Notes: generated from the sequence alone by a model not told the origin. Shown: positions 1 to 9,395, numbered from the stretch's first letter. The stretch is DNA of 42,274 nucleotides from an uncultured Bacteroidota bacterium (GCA_902561795.1 CACERG010000016.1:1-42274), one strand, 5' to 3'. Numbers and translations are program-made.

Positions 1-2
1 TG

Positions 3-656
3 TTAGCTTTTTTAGCTAGCTATCCATTAAAATATCTAATTAGTATAATAATTTTAGGTTTAATATCACTTTTAATTTTCATAAGCCTTGCTAGAACTTT
101 CCCCGAAATTTTTCCAAACAGAATTGATACTTGGATTAATAGAATTGAAAATTTTAAAACAGGCGAAAGCACTGATGGTAATTATCAATTGTCTAGAGCA
201 AAAACGGCAATAGTAAGTGGTAAACTTCTTGGATTAGGAGCCGGTAAAAGTAGAATGAAAAATTTTTTACCTCAGAGTTCTTCTGATTTTATTTATGCAA
301 TTATAGTTGAAGAATTTGGACTTATTGGAGGCGTAGCACTAATTTTACTCTATGTTTTATTGTTATACAGGATAGTAGTTATTTCTTATAGAACTAAAAG
401 TTCATTTGGTAAATTAACTGTAATAGGATTAGGAGTACCTGTTGTAACGCAAGCATTTGCTAATATTGGTGTGGCTCTTCAAGTAATACCAGTCACCGGA
501 CAAAACCTACCGATGATAAGTAGTGGTGGAACATCTGCGTGGGTAACCTGCATAGCTATGGGAATTATTTTGAGTGTAAGTTCCAAAATTGAATCAGATA
601 ATGATTTAAGTATAGAAAATAATAATCCTTTAAATATTTTAAGTGAGATCCATTAA
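3..656 (+). CDS. ftsW: FtsW, C-terminal part (partial, inverted segment)
   Basis: This is the C-terminal half of the SEDS-family septal peptidoglycan glycosyltransferase FtsW, an inner-membrane protein that polymerises lipid II at the division site. The frame is open from base 3 with no start codon. It begins in a membrane segment (SYPLKYL), then shows the extracytoplasmic loop with [15 protein letters not shown], the [20 protein letters not shown] signature, and the final transmembrane helices with [11 protein letters not shown]. It ends in a stop at 654-656. The N-terminal 161 residues of the same gene lie on the opposite strand at 1109-1591. By comparison with family members I remember, only about 15-20 residues are missing between the two parts. 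The gene is therefore one ftsW split by an inverted join, not two paralogues. The following murG overlaps its end, as in the usual dcw order. Confidence 0.9.
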   Translation, partial: LAFLASYPLKYLISIIILGLISLLIFISLARTFPEIFPNRIDTWINRIENFKTGESTDGNYQLSRAKTAIVSGKLLGLGAGKSRMKNFLPQSSSDFIYAIIVEEFGLIGGVALILLYVLLLYRIVVISYRTKSSFGKLTVIGLGVPVVTQAFANIGVALQVIPVTGQNLPMISSGGTSAWVTCIAMGIILSVSSKIESDNDLSIENNNPLNILSEIH

Positions 657-1119
657 ATTTATAATATCTGGAGGGGGTACAGGTGGCCATATCTATCCAG
701 CATTAGCTATTGCTTCTGGGATAAAAGATAATTACAAAAATCCTGAAATATTATTTGTTGGTGCCAGAGGGAAAATGGAAATGGATAGAATACCTAAAGA
801 AGGATTTCCAATAAAAGGTCTTTGGATAAGTGGATTTAAAAGATCGCTATCATTATCTAATTTATTATTTCCTTTAAAATTAATAGTCAGCTTGTTACAT
901 TCTTTGCTTATTATTTTAAGATTTAAACCACATATAGTTATTGGGACAGGCGGATTTGCAAGCGGACCTCTTTTACAAGTCGCTACATGGCTTAATTATC
1001 CAACTCTTATTCAAGAACAAAACTCTTATCCAGGTGTAACTAACCGTATTTTAAGTAAAAAGGTAGACCGTATTTGTGTAGCGTTCGATAATATGGAAAA
1101 ATTTTTTCCAAAATCAAAA
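643..1119 (+). CDS. murG: MurG, N-terminal part (partial, cut by the inversion junction)
   Basis: MurG is the GT28-family UDP-GlcNAc:undecaprenyl-pyrophosphoryl-MurNAc-pentapeptide transferase, which makes lipid II at the inner face of the membrane. The N-terminal domain is clear: the glycine-rich loop [19 protein letters not shown] near residues 7-25, [12 protein letters not shown] at about 100-111, and [14 protein letters not shown] at about 122-135. The likely start is GTG at 643, overlapping the ftsW stop by 14 bases. Homology runs to about residue 158 (MEKFFPKSK). After that the frame runs into reverse-strand ftsW sequence and ends in a chance stop at 1165-1167. The donor-binding C-terminal domain, about 200 residues, is absent. 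I read this as truncation by a chimeric join rather than a decayed gene. Confidence 0.88.
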
Positions 1120-1120
1120 G
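1104..1120. other. Inverted junction between murG (plus) and ftsW (minus)
   Basis: Plus-strand reading follows MurG up to roughly base 1119. Minus-strand reading follows FtsW down to roughly base 1109 ([11 protein letters not shown], where family members continue with PANFST). About ten bases (AAATCAAAAG) could belong to either side, so the join has short microhomology. Everything left of it is inverted relative to the dcw cluster. The exact breakpoint cannot be fixed from one sequence. Confidence 0.8.
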
Positions 1121-1591
1121 CACAATTACAAATACAGGAAGCCAAAAATGTAATAATGAATTTTTAAGGTTAAAATTTAAAGTTTGCAATTTTGATAAAT
1201 ATTTCGCGGAGTAAACCATTAAAACTATAGATGCAAGTGTAGAAGTTTGAAAACTTATCCCTACAATAGGAATTTTAATCCATCTACTCGCATTAGCTCC
1301 AGAAATTATTGTACCCTGGGAGAGAGTATATATAAGCAAAAGAATTACAATTGGAAGCATAAGAATTGAAATTCCCTTAAAGTATTTAAATGGAATTTTA
1401 TGGGTTGAAAACATCAAAAGGAACCCTATACTTAGAATAATAAAATGTTTAAAGAAATATCCCCAGGGAGTTCCTTTACCAACTACATATACTAAATTTG
1501 TACTCGAACTAAAGATTGGTAAAAATGAAAATATGGCTAATAATGCTATAATACCCCATAAAACTTTATCACCCTTTAATGAATCTAACAT
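1109..1591 (-). CDS. ftsW: FtsW, N-terminal part (partial)
   Basis: This is the first 161 residues of FtsW, starting with ATG at 1591, three bases after the murD stop. It contains about five hydrophobic segments, a periplasmic loop with [11 protein letters not shown] at about residues 98-108, and [12 protein letters not shown] at about 114-125, a pattern typical of Bacteroidota FtsW. Homology ends with LLIL at residue 161. The following residues ([14 protein letters not shown]) are the reverse complement of murG and continue as a chance frame to base 1040. The rest of the protein is on the plus strand at 3-656. An intact copy would have about 400 residues. Tight spacing after murD indicates co-transcription with the dcw operon. 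Confidence 0.9.
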
Positions 1592-1594
1592 TAA

Positions 1595-2929
1595 TTATAA
1601 ATTTCTTACCGCTTCTTTGAATTGATTACCTCTGTCTTCATAATTCTTAAATAAATCAAAACTTGCACAAGCTGGTGAAAGAAGAACTGTTTCTTTAGCT
1701 AATGCTATCTTATTTGAAATTTTCACTGCTTCACTCATTGATTGAGTTTCAACCAAAATGTTAACCACATTTTGAAAAGTATTACAAAGTTTTTCATTAT
1801 TTATTCCTAGGCATATAATAGCTTTAACTTTTTTTCTAACTAGAGGCAAAAGAGACTTATAATTGTTTCCTTTGTCTACTCCTCCAGCTATCCAAACTAT
1901 AGGCGTATCGATGCTATCAAGAGCGAAAAATGTGGCATTAGTATTTGTTGCTTTAGAATCATCTATATACTTAACTCTTTGTATTGTTAGTACTTTTTCC
2001 ATCCTGTGAGGAGCACCCTTAAAATGGGTTAAGCTTTCTCTAACAGAGTCTTTGCTAATGTCTAATATACTGGCTATTGTAGATGCTGCCATTGCGTTTA
2101 GTAAGTTATGTCGGCCAGATAAAGTAAAATTTGTATAGTTTATCATAGTTGTTTTGTTTTTTAGTTTAACAATAAAATTTTTATTTTTTGTGTACACACC
2201 CTCATTTATAGGTATTTCTGAAATTGGAATCTTTCTTGCTTTAACATTTGTATGTTCTAATGCTTTCATTATTGTCTTATCATTGGAGTTAAAAAGAAAA
2301 AAATCTTTTCTAGATTGATTCTTTATGATTTTCAATTTGGCTTTTACATAATTTTCAAAATTAAAATTGTAGCGGTCCAAGTGGTCATCAGTTATGTTTG
2401 TAATTACTGCTATATGAGGTGAAAATCTATGAATATCATCTAGCTGAAAACTGCTTATTTCAAGTACATATATATCAAAATCCATTTTGGCTACTTGTAA
2501 TGAAAAACTATTTCCTATATTTCCTGCAATTCCAACATTAAGCCCAGCATCCTTCAATATTTGATAAGTTAAAAGCGTAGTTGTAGTTTTCCCATTTGTA
2601 CCTGTAATCCCAATCAAAATTGCAGATGTATGTAATGCAGCAAATTCAATTTCAGAAATTACATTTTTGCCTTTTTCTTTTAAGGATTTAATTACTTGAG
2701 TATTAGATGAGATCCCAGGGCTTTTTACTACATAATCAGCCGAAATTAAATTTTCTATTGAATGTTTGCCTGATTCCCATTTAATTCCCTCTGTAGATAG
2801 TATATTTTTTAATTTAGTGTCAATTTTTTTCTTCTCGGAAACAAAAACTTCGTAACCATTTTTCTTTCCTAAAATAGCTGCACCAACTCCACTTTCACCT
2901 GCACCCAAAACTGCTAACTTTTTATACAT
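1595..2929 (-). CDS. murD: UDP-N-acetylmuramoylalanine--D-glutamate ligase
   Basis: MurD is the cytoplasmic Mur ligase that adds D-glutamate to UDP-MurNAc-L-Ala. The 444-residue length fits the family. An N-terminal UDP-binding Rossmann domain opens with AVLGAGESGVGAA, the ATP-binding loop [12 protein letters not shown] lies near residues 107-118, NITDDHLDRY sits in the central domain, and the C-terminal domain has SPACASFDLFKNYEDRG near residues 415-431. I chose ATG at 2929, whose A overlaps the last base of the mraY TGA stop. A GTG one codon earlier (2932) is also possible. It sits between mraY and ftsW in the standard dcw order, with near-zero spacing on both sides, so it is almost certainly co-transcribed. 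Confidence 0.95.
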   Translation of the reverse strand: MYKKLAVLGAGESGVGAAILGKKNGYEVFVSEKKKIDTKLKNILSTEGIKWESGKHSIENLISADYVVKSPGISSNTQVIKSLKEKGKNVISEIEFAALHTSAILIGITGTNGKTTTTLLTYQILKDAGLNVGIAGNIGNSFSLQVAKMDFDIYVLEISSFQLDDIHRFSPHIAVITNITDDHLDRYNFNFENYVKAKLKIIKNQSRKDFFLFNSNDKTIMKALEHTNVKARKIPISEIPINEGVYTKNKNFIVKLKNKTTMINYTNFTLSGRHNLLNAMAASTIASILDISKDSVRESLTHFKGAPHRMEKVLTIQRVKYIDDSKATNTNATFFALDSIDTPIVWIAGGVDKGNNYKSLLPLVRKKVKAIICLGINNEKLCNTFQNVVNILVETQSMSEAVKISNKIALAKETVLLSPACASFDLFKNYEDRGNQFKEAVRNL

Positions 2930-4149
2930 CACCTAATTTTTAAGGTTACAATTGTTAGAACTGCAAGTACGATACCTATAATCCAGAACCTCGCAACTAT
3001 TTTACTCTCATGAAAACCTAGCTTTTGGTAATGGTGATGTAATGGGGCCATTTTAAAAATTCGTTTTCCAACTCCTGTCTTTGATCTCGAATATTTGAAA
3101 TAGGTTACTTGAAAAATTACAGATAATGTTTCTATAAAAAATACACCACAAAGAATTGGAATAAGTAATTCTTTTCTAATAATAATTGAAATGACTGAAA
3201 TAACAGCTCCAATTGTAAGACTACCGGTATCACCCATAAAAATTTCTGCTGGATAGGCATTAAACCATAAAAAGCCAATTAGAGCTCCTAAAAATGCAGA
3301 TATAAAAACAACTATCTCACCTATGTTCGGTATGTACATGATATTTAAATAAGAGGCAAAATTTATATTACCTGATACAAATGAAAATATTGCCAATACA
3401 AATACAATTATAGCAGAGCTTCCAGCTGCCAATCCATCAATGCCGTCAGTCAGATTTGCGCCATTAGAAACAGCCGTAATTATAAATATTACAATTGGAA
3501 TAAAGATTATCCAAGTATATTTTCTATTAATACCTGACCATTTAATTAAGTTGTAATAATCAAATTGATTATTTTTAAACAAAGGAATGGTAGTTAAGCT
3601 AGCTTTGACATTTTTCTCAACAGTACTAGTACTACTGGTTACAATTTTATTAATACTTGATTTTGCCTTAGTCCTCAAGGTCACCTCTGGATGAAAAAAT
3701 AGAATCGTCCCTACAAAAGCACCTAATAGTATTTGACCAAAAACTTTAAATTTCCCTTTTAATCCTTTTTTATTTTTTTTGAAAATCTTTATGTAATCAT
3801 CAAGCCATCCGATAAAACCAATCCACAAAACTGTTGAAATCAATAAAACAATATAAATATTATCGAGTTTTGCTAATAAAAACACTGGTATAAGAGTTCC
3901 AAAAATAATAATTAAACCTCCCATTGAAGGAGTTCCCTGTTTTTCAATTTGCCCCTTTAATCCCAGATCTCTTATGTTTTCACCTATTTGTTTTTTCTTT
4001 AAAAATTTTATGAATTTTTTACCAAAAAGCATCGAGAAACTTGTTGAAAATATTACCGCTATTGATGCTCTGAAGGAAATATATTGAAATAAACTAGCTC
4101 CTGTAAGATTATATTGTTTTTCAAAAAATTCAAATAAGTAATAAAACAT
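2929..4149 (-). CDS. mraY: Phospho-N-acetylmuramoyl-pentapeptide-transferase
   Basis: MraY transfers phospho-MurNAc-pentapeptide from UDP to undecaprenyl phosphate, forming lipid I in the inner membrane. The protein has about ten hydrophobic segments and the family signatures: [12 protein letters not shown] near the start, [32 protein letters not shown] and the HHHYQK motif close to the C-terminus. The frame is open upstream to 4215, but those extra residues lie inside murE and lack family similarity. ATG at 4149 gives 406 residues ([14 protein letters not shown]), the usual length for this phylum, and follows the murE stop by one base. It overlaps the start of murD by one base. Confidence 0.95.
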   Translation of the reverse strand: MFYYLFEFFEKQYNLTGASLFQYISFRASIAVIFSTSFSMLFGKKFIKFLKKKQIGENIRDLGLKGQIEKQGTPSMGGLIIIFGTLIPVFLLAKLDNIYIVLLISTVLWIGFIGWLDDYIKIFKKNKKGLKGKFKVFGQILLGAFVGTILFFHPEVTLRTKAKSSINKIVTSSTSTVEKNVKASLTTIPLFKNNQFDYYNLIKWSGINRKYTWIIFIPIVIFIITAVSNGANLTDGIDGLAAGSSAIIVFVLAIFSFVSGNINFASYLNIMYIPNIGEIVVFISAFLGALIGFLWFNAYPAEIFMGDTGSLTIGAVISVISIIIRKELLIPILCGVFFIETLSVIFQVTYFKYSRSKTGVGKRIFKMAPLHHHYQKLGFHESKIVARFWIIGIVLAVLTIVTLKIR

Positions 4150-4150
4150 A

Positions 4151-5608
4151 CTATCCCGTTTTAAAATATTTTTTTGCAATGTTAAAATCATTAAAAGGAT
4201 AAAGGTTTCCATCAATTTCTTGATAGGATTCGTGCCCCTTTCCAGCTATAAGGACAATATCACCCTTTTTGACTAATTGTTTTGACATCATAATTGCTTC
4301 TTCTCTTAGTGAAATTTTGAGTGTTTTTTTATAGTTTTCAGCTGCGACACCTTCCATCATTTCAGATATTATTTTAGAAGGATCTTCATCTCTAGGATTA
4401 TCTGAAGTGAATATTACCTTGTCACATAATTCGGAGGCAATTTTACCCATCATTGGTCTTTTTTCACGATCACGATTACCGCCACAACCAATTAGAACTA
4501 GAAATGTTTCATTTCGTGTTCTAATTTTATTAATTGTTTCTAAAATATTTTCTAGAGCCTTTGGTGTATGGGCATAATCAATTATAACAGTAATATCATC
4601 TTCTGAGGTAAATGTTTGAAAACGACCATCAGCAGATTTTAATAGACTAATATTTTTCAAAATCTTTAGTTTAGGAATCTCAAATATATCCGCTACTGCA
4701 AAAGCAGCTAAAAGATTTTGGCTATTATAATTTCCAACCAAATTAGTCCATACCTCCTGGTTTTCAATTTTCAACAACATACCCGAAAATTGACACTCTA
4801 GAATTTTTAATTTAAAGTCTGAATTTTGATTTGTTGAATATGTATATTTTTTTGCTTTGGTGTTTTGGATCATAAATGGTCCATTTTTATCATCAAGATT
4901 TGTTAATGCAAAAGCATTGTTGGGAAGAATATCAAAAAAATGTTTTTTTACATCTCTGTAATTTTTGAAAGTACCATGGTAGTCAAGATGGTCGTGAGTG
5001 ATATTTGTAAACACTCCACCTGAAAAGTTTAGACCTTCTATTCGATTTTGTGAAATACCATGTGAAGAAACTTCCATAAAACAATATTTTATACCAAAAT
5101 CAACCATTTGCCTTAAATAATGATTAATAGATATTGAATCAGGTGTTGTGTACTTGTTTTCGAACTCATTATTAGAAAATTTAACTTTAACTGTAGAAAT
5201 CAAACCACTCATTAAACCCAAGCTAGAAAATAATTCATATAATAACCATACTACCGATGTTTTACCATTTGTACCAGTAATACCAACTAAACATAGTTCT
5301 TTAGATGGGTTAGAATAAAAATTTGATGAAATTATCCCTAAAGCCAAAGACGCATTCTTAACTAATATAAACGTCACATCAAAATCTAGTATATCAGGTA
5401 TTGATTCACATACAACTGCTGTCGCACCATTTTCAATCGCTTTAGAAATAAATTGATTGCCGTCAAATTGATTGCCCTTTTGAGCAATAAACAAACAATT
5501 TTTTTTAATGTTTCTACTATCAAAGCTTATGGAAGATATTTTGACTTTTGGATTTCCAAAAATTCCTTCAATAGGCACTTTATATAGTATGTCTTGTAGT
5601 TGTTTCAA
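4151..5608 (-). CDS. murE: UDP-MurNAc-L-Ala-D-Glu--2,6-diaminopimelate ligase
   Basis: MurE adds the third stem-peptide residue to the peptidoglycan precursor in the cytoplasm. Its 485 residues match the family. The ATP loop [10 protein letters not shown] is at residues 109-118, [13 protein letters not shown] lies near 201-213, and [10 protein letters not shown] near 341-350. DNPR at 403-406 is the established signature for meso-diaminopimelate rather than lysine, so this organism should have Gram-negative-type diaminopimelate cross-links. The start at 5608 overlaps the end of ftsI by four bases (ATGA-type coupling). It lies in the dcw cluster between ftsI and mraY. Confidence 0.96.
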   Translation of the reverse strand: MKQLQDILYKVPIEGIFGNPKVKISSISFDSRNIKKNCLFIAQKGNQFDGNQFISKAIENGATAVVCESIPDILDFDVTFILVKNASLALGIISSNFYSNPSKELCLVGITGTNGKTSVVWLLYELFSSLGLMSGLISTVKVKFSNNEFENKYTTPDSISINHYLRQMVDFGIKYCFMEVSSHGISQNRIEGLNFSGGVFTNITHDHLDYHGTFKNYRDVKKHFFDILPNNAFALTNLDDKNGPFMIQNTKAKKYTYSTNQNSDFKLKILECQFSGMLLKIENQEVWTNLVGNYNSQNLLAAFAVADIFEIPKLKILKNISLLKSADGRFQTFTSEDDITVIIDYAHTPKALENILETINKIRTRNETFLVLIGCGGNRDREKRPMMGKIASELCDKVIFTSDNPRDEDPSKIISEMMEGVAAENYKKTLKISLREEAIMMSKQLVKKGDIVLIAGKGHESYQEIDGNLYPFNDFNIAKKYFKTG

Positions 5609-7596
5609 GTTAACTCAAGTAAAATTTTTTGATTGATTTGTATCTTAGACCCTGGTTTTATTGATTGTGATTTTACTTTTCCTTTTCCTCTAACTTCTAC
5701 TCTTAAACCAATTTTTTTTAGAACTTTTATTGCATCTTTATCTGAAAGACCAGCAACATCAGGTACACCATTATTTATTTTTAATCTGCTATCAATTTTA
5801 TCAAGATTAGAAACCGATTCTGAACTTATTTTAACTTCAAACGGAATATTATTGTATATTTTTTTTGCAATCGATTTAAATACTGGTGCAGCGACTGTAG
5901 CACCATAGTAACCCATTGATTTATCAGGTCTATGGATTACAACTATACAAGAATATTTTGGCTTGTCTGCTGGATAATATCCAACAAAACTAGAGATGTA
6001 TTGAACATCATTTTTATGATAGTCTATCTGACAAGTTCCTGTTTTACCAGCCATTTTAAGTAACGAATCTTTGATTTTATGTGCAGTTCCCCACTTTTTT
6101 TCAACCACATTTAACATCATTTTTTTTACCTTTTTCAAAGTTTTTTTTGAACAAATTGATGGGTTTAAAATTTGTTTTTTAAATATTTTTGCAGGTGAAT
6201 TTCCTTTGTTACTAATTTTACTTAAAAAACGAGGTTTTACTAACTCACCATTATTTGCAATTGCATTATAGAATGCTAAAAGCTGTAATGGAGTTAAGCT
6301 AACACCATAGCCATATGCCATCCAGGGTAAGTCTAGACCATCCCAATCAGAATCTGAAGGGTGTGGAATTTTAGGTATTCCCTCACCAAGTATAGGGAGT
6401 TTGAGACTTTTGTTCAAGCCCATATTATAAAGTCTATCTACAAATTTTTCAGGATATTTTTTGTAATTATCATAAATAATTTTAACTAATCCTACATTTG
6501 AAGAAACCTCGAAAGCTTTTGCAGCAGTTATAAGACCATAACCTCCTTTTTTAGAGTCTTTAACTTTATATTTTTTGAAAAAAATCAATTCTCCTTTACC
6601 AGTATCTACGATTGATTTTTCGTCAATTACATTATCTTCTAGAGCCGCAATAATAGCCATTAGTTTAAACGTTGATCCTGGTTCATTTGTTTCTCCCACT
6701 GCATAGTTTAATTTTTCAAAGTATTTTCCTTCGTGAGTTCTTCCAAGATTTGCGATAGCTTTTATTGCACCACTTTTAACTTCCATCAGAATAGCAGTTC
6801 CATGTTCAGCCTTGTACTTCTCAAGTTGGAAAAGGAGTGCATTATGAACAATATCCTGAAATTTTATATCTATGGTTGTGTGTATGTCATAGCCTTCTGT
6901 CGGTTCTTTTTCGTTGGAATCACTAATTGGTTTCCATTGTCCATTCGCAATTTTTTGTTTCAATCTTAGCCCGGGGTTACCTCTTAAAAATTCTGAAAAA
7001 GCTCCTTCTAGACCAACTCTAAAAAAAGAACCATTTTTACCTTTTATTTCATAGCCTATGGTTCGCTCAGCTAATTTACCAAGTGGGTTTTCTCTTCTAA
7101 TATCTTGTTCAACAATTAATCCTCCACGGTATAGACTTTGATTAAAAATGGGAAAGGATTTGAACCTTTTGTACTCAGAAAAACTTAATCCTTTTGCAAT
7201 TAGTAAATATCTATTTTTTTCTTTTCTGGCGCTTTCGAGTTTATTTATAATTATTTCACTTGGTACCTCTTTAAAAGCTGATATAGAATCTGCCAAATCA
7301 TTTTTTTGTGTGTTGAATAAATATTGTGAGGGAATTATTGCATCCCAATATAAATCAAAACGAGGAATAGAAGTTGCTAGAATATTTCCGTCTGCTGAAA
7401 AAATATCTCCTCTACTTGGTTCCAGGACTACATTCTTCACAAGAGTATCAGGTTGAATGTCAAGGCCTTCATTATTTTGATAAAATTGAATATATACTAA
7501 CTTTCCTATTAATAGAAAAGAGAAAAATAAAAGTAATGATGTGAAAAAGTAAAACCTCAACATTAATCTTTTAAAAAAATTTTGTTTATCATTCAT
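5605..7596 (-). CDS. ftsI: Septal transpeptidase FtsI (PBP3) with a C-terminal PASTA domain
   Basis: This class B penicillin-binding protein cross-links septal peptidoglycan in the periplasm and partners FtsW. ATG at 7596 (MNDKQNFFKRL) overlaps the ftsL end by eight bases and puts one membrane anchor near residues 14-35. The open frame extends to 7638, but the added residues lie wholly within ftsL. A PBP dimerisation domain follows (LEPSRGDIFSADGNILA). The transpeptidase domain has the serine nucleophile in STFK (about residue 308), SSN (about 365-367) and KTGT (about 518-521). A single PASTA repeat covers about the last 55 residues (VPDVAGLSDKDAIKVLKKIG). The length of 663 residues and the position fit Bacteroidota FtsI. 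Confidence 0.95.
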   Translation of the reverse strand: MNDKQNFFKRLMLRFYFFTSLLLFFSFLLIGKLVYIQFYQNNEGLDIQPDTLVKNVVLEPSRGDIFSADGNILATSIPRFDLYWDAIIPSQYLFNTQKNDLADSISAFKEVPSEIIINKLESARKEKNRYLLIAKGLSFSEYKRFKSFPIFNQSLYRGGLIVEQDIRRENPLGKLAERTIGYEIKGKNGSFFRVGLEGAFSEFLRGNPGLRLKQKIANGQWKPISDSNEKEPTEGYDIHTTIDIKFQDIVHNALLFQLEKYKAEHGTAILMEVKSGAIKAIANLGRTHEGKYFEKLNYAVGETNEPGSTFKLMAIIAALEDNVIDEKSIVDTGKGELIFFKKYKVKDSKKGGYGLITAAKAFEVSSNVGLVKIIYDNYKKYPEKFVDRLYNMGLNKSLKLPILGEGIPKIPHPSDSDWDGLDLPWMAYGYGVSLTPLQLLAFYNAIANNGELVKPRFLSKISNKGNSPAKIFKKQILNPSICSKKTLKKVKKMMLNVVEKKWGTAHKIKDSLLKMAGKTGTCQIDYHKNDVQYISSFVGYYPADKPKYSCIVVIHRPDKSMGYYGATVAAPVFKSIAKKIYNNIPFEVKISSESVSNLDKIDSRLKINNGVPDVAGLSDKDAIKVLKKIGLRVEVRGKGKVKSQSIKPGSKIQINQKILLELT

Positions 7597-7900
7597 CCGA
7601 TACAATAATTTTGATAGGTGGTATGGGTGCTGGAACAATACCTTTAGATAATAATTTTTGGCTCACAGATGATTCTTTTTTTAAAATCAAAAGTTCTTGT
7701 TTGACTTGTATGAAATCACTTTTTAAAGATTTTATACTAGTGTTCAGTGACGAAATTTTAAAAATCTTTTTGTCTGCACTGTGACCACTTGAAATCATAA
7801 TAACGGCAAGCATTGAAATAAAAAGAATCATTTTCCAATTTTTTGAAGAATTGTCTCTAACCAAAAAGTCAATGTTTAAAAAAGATTTTAATTTTTTCAT
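7589..7900 (-). CDS. ftsL: FtsL-like division protein
   Basis: This is a small bitopic membrane protein of 103 residues. It has a charged N-terminus of about 25 residues, one hydrophobic helix (ILFISMLAVIMISSG, about 25-39), then a polar region with heptad-like spacing (about 45-85) suggesting a coiled coil, and a proline-rich tail. Sequence conservation in FtsL is always low, so the call rests on topology, size and position: it lies exactly between rsmH and ftsI, where ftsL is found across bacteria. FtsL is known to form a complex with FtsB and FtsQ that activates FtsI and FtsW. The start overlaps rsmH by four bases and the end overlaps ftsI by eight, showing translational coupling. Confidence 0.8.
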   Translation of the reverse strand: MKKLKSFLNIDFLVRDNSSKNWKMILFISMLAVIMISSGHSADKKIFKISSLNTSIKSLKSDFIQVKQELLILKKESSVSQKLLSKGIVPAPIPPIKIIVSDE

Positions 7901-8796
7901 TTTTTTTGAGCAATTCTAAGTTTAGCACTTCTAGACCTTGGATTTGATTTTATCTCCTCACTAGAGGGGATAATTAATCTTCCGACTCTATTAAGAAGTT
8001 TTAGTGGGTTTCCAAAAAAATCTTTGTCCTCTTTCTTATCGAAATTTCCATTTTGAAAAAAATGTTTTACACAGCGATCTTCTAATGAATGGTAGGATAT
8101 ACAAACCAAACGCCCCCCTGGTTTTAGTAGACTGGAAGATTGTTTTAACAGTGATTTTAAAACCCCAAGTTCATTATTCACTTCAATTCGAATTGCTTGA
8201 AAAATTTGTGCTAAAAACTTATTTTTCAGTCTCTTTGGAGTCAGTGGTTTCAATACATCAATCAAATCAAAAGTTGTACATATATCATTTTTTTTTCTAG
8301 AGTCAAGAATATTCTGTGTAATTTTTTTTGCACTTCTTAATTCACCATATCTTCTGAATATTTGATTTAATGATTTCTCATCATAAGAATTAATTACCTT
8401 ATGAGCATCTAAACTTTGACTTTTATTCATCCGCATATCTAATCTGCCAGATTTTCGAATTGAAAACCCCCTTAATTGTTGATCGAATTGATGTGATGAA
8501 ACACCCAAATCAGCAAGTATCCCGTCTACAGAATCAATTTGATAATATTTTAAATATTGTGTTAAGAAAGAAAAATTTGCGACTATTAATTCAAAACGAC
8601 TATCGTCTATTTTGTTTATAGCAGAGTCTGGATCTTGATCAAAGCCAAATAATTTTCCATCTTTATTTAACTTTTTTAAAATTTCTCTTGAATGCCCTCC
8701 ACCCCCATATGTAGCATCAACATATACACCACTTGGATAAATTTTTAGTCCTCTTAATACCTCTTCAGTTAAAACTGATTTATGATATACTTCCAT
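7897..8796 (-). CDS. rsmH: 16S rRNA (cytosine(1402)-N4)-methyltransferase
   Basis: RsmH (formerly MraW) methylates N4 of C1402 in 16S rRNA using S-adenosylmethionine. Family marks are YHKSVLTEEVLRGL at the N-terminus, the SAM-binding YVDATYGGGGHS, FGFDQDPDSA, ILADLGVSSHQFD, and the late motif VCISYHSLEDRCVK. The C-terminus (NPRSRSAKLRIA) is also typical. ATG at 8796 gives about 299 residues and overlaps mraZ by 17 bases. A GTG at 8808 in the same frame would add four residues. It is the second gene of the dcw cluster, directly after mraZ as in most bacteria. Confidence 0.95.
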   Translation of the reverse strand: MEVYHKSVLTEEVLRGLKIYPSGVYVDATYGGGGHSREILKKLNKDGKLFGFDQDPDSAINKIDDSRFELIVANFSFLTQYLKYYQIDSVDGILADLGVSSHQFDQQLRGFSIRKSGRLDMRMNKSQSLDAHKVINSYDEKSLNQIFRRYGELRSAKKITQNILDSRKKNDICTTFDLIDVLKPLTPKRLKNKFLAQIFQAIRIEVNNELGVLKSLLKQSSSLLKPGGRLVCISYHSLEDRCVKHFFQNGNFDKKEDKDFFGNPLKLLNRVGRLIIPSSEEIKSNPRSRSAKLRIAQKK

Positions 8797-9247
8797 AATT
8801 TTTGTCACCCATTACTTCTTCGGCTAATGCTCCAAAATTCAAAGTAGCCTCATTAATTACTTTTTCGTATGTAGATTTATTCCAAATTTCTAGAATATTG
8901 ACTGATGACGATACTACAATTTCTTTATCTATGGAAGCATATTTTATTAAATCTTTAGAGATTAGGAATCGTCCAGAATTATCCATTTCAACTGATTTAA
9001 CACCAGCAGTAAACCGACGTATAAAGTCGTTATTTTTCTTGTTGAACCTATTTAAGCTATTTAACTTGTCCATAAGTTTAGCCCACTCACTCAAAGGATA
9101 CATTTCAATGCAATGGTTAAATACTGATCGTTTCAAAACAAAACCTTCATTAATTAATTTTGAAAGTTGCTTTTTTAAAGCAATCGGCATCATTACCCGA
9201 CCTTTAGTATCAACTTTACATTCGTATGTACCGATAAGATGTTCCAC
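8780..9247 (-). CDS. mraZ: Transcriptional regulator MraZ
   Basis: MraZ is the conserved first gene of the dcw cluster and a DNA-binding protein with two AbrB-like half domains. Both repeats are visible: YECKVDTKGRVMMPIALKKQL at the N-terminus and VEMDNSGRFLISKDLIKYA near residues 86-104, each with the typical D-x-x-G-R core. The length of 155 residues fits Bacteroidota MraZ. Family knowledge says it binds tandem repeats upstream of its own gene and represses the cluster. Three such repeats are visible at 9281-9310. The start ATG at 9247 lies about 20 bases downstream of a consensus -7 element. Confidence 0.95.
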   Translation of the reverse strand: MEHLIGTYECKVDTKGRVMMPIALKKQLSKLINEGFVLKRSVFNHCIEMYPLSEWAKLMDKLNSLNRFNKKNNDFIRRFTAGVKSVEMDNSGRFLISKDLIKYASIDKEIVVSSSVNILEIWNKSTYEKVINEATLNFGALAEEVMGDKNYGSIS

Positions 9248-9266
9248 TCAACATTATGATTTATAT

Positions 9267-9274
9267 CAAATATA
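9267..9274 (-). promoter_or_regulatory. Predicted -7 promoter element of the mraZ/dcw operon
   Basis: The minus strand reads TATATTTG, a full match to the Bacteroidota -7 consensus TAnnTTTG. Transcription would start about 12-15 bases before the mraZ start codon. No clear TTG -33 element is visible, because that region is occupied by the MraZ box repeats at 9281-9310. MraZ binding there would cover the promoter, which fits autorepression (inference). Confidence 0.55.
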
Positions 9275-9280
9275 AATTTA

Positions 9281-9310
9281 ATTTACCACATTTTACCACA
9301 TTTCACCACA
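9281..9310 (-). promoter_or_regulatory. MraZ operator: three 10-base direct repeats
   Basis: Three consecutive 10-base units lie 34-63 bases upstream of mraZ. On the minus strand they read TGTGGTGAAA, TGTGGTAAAA and TGTGGTAAAT. The exact 10-base period places them on one face of the helix. Known MraZ sites in other bacteria are tandem GTGG- or TGGG-type repeats with the same period, so this is very probably the autoregulatory operator. Confidence 0.8.
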
Positions 9311-9395
9311 TTGTTAATAAGTTTTGACACTTTTCAATCATATCCATCATACTTTTTGGCTTGAAATAAAAAGTATTAGCTATGTTGTAAATGTC

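Noticed and set aside
1-1120. A programmed invertible segment or a phage-type DNA inversion
   Set aside because: No recombinase gene and no inverted repeat flanks are visible, and either orientation but one would break ftsW and murG, which are essential.
643-1167. A complete 174-residue protein starting with MurG-like sequence
   Set aside because: The last 15 residues are antisense ftsW reached through the inverted junction, so the end is accidental.
5633-5908. Plus-strand reading frame antisense to the PASTA end of ftsI
   Set aside because: It is a shadow of a clear gene, with no motif and no start context of its own.
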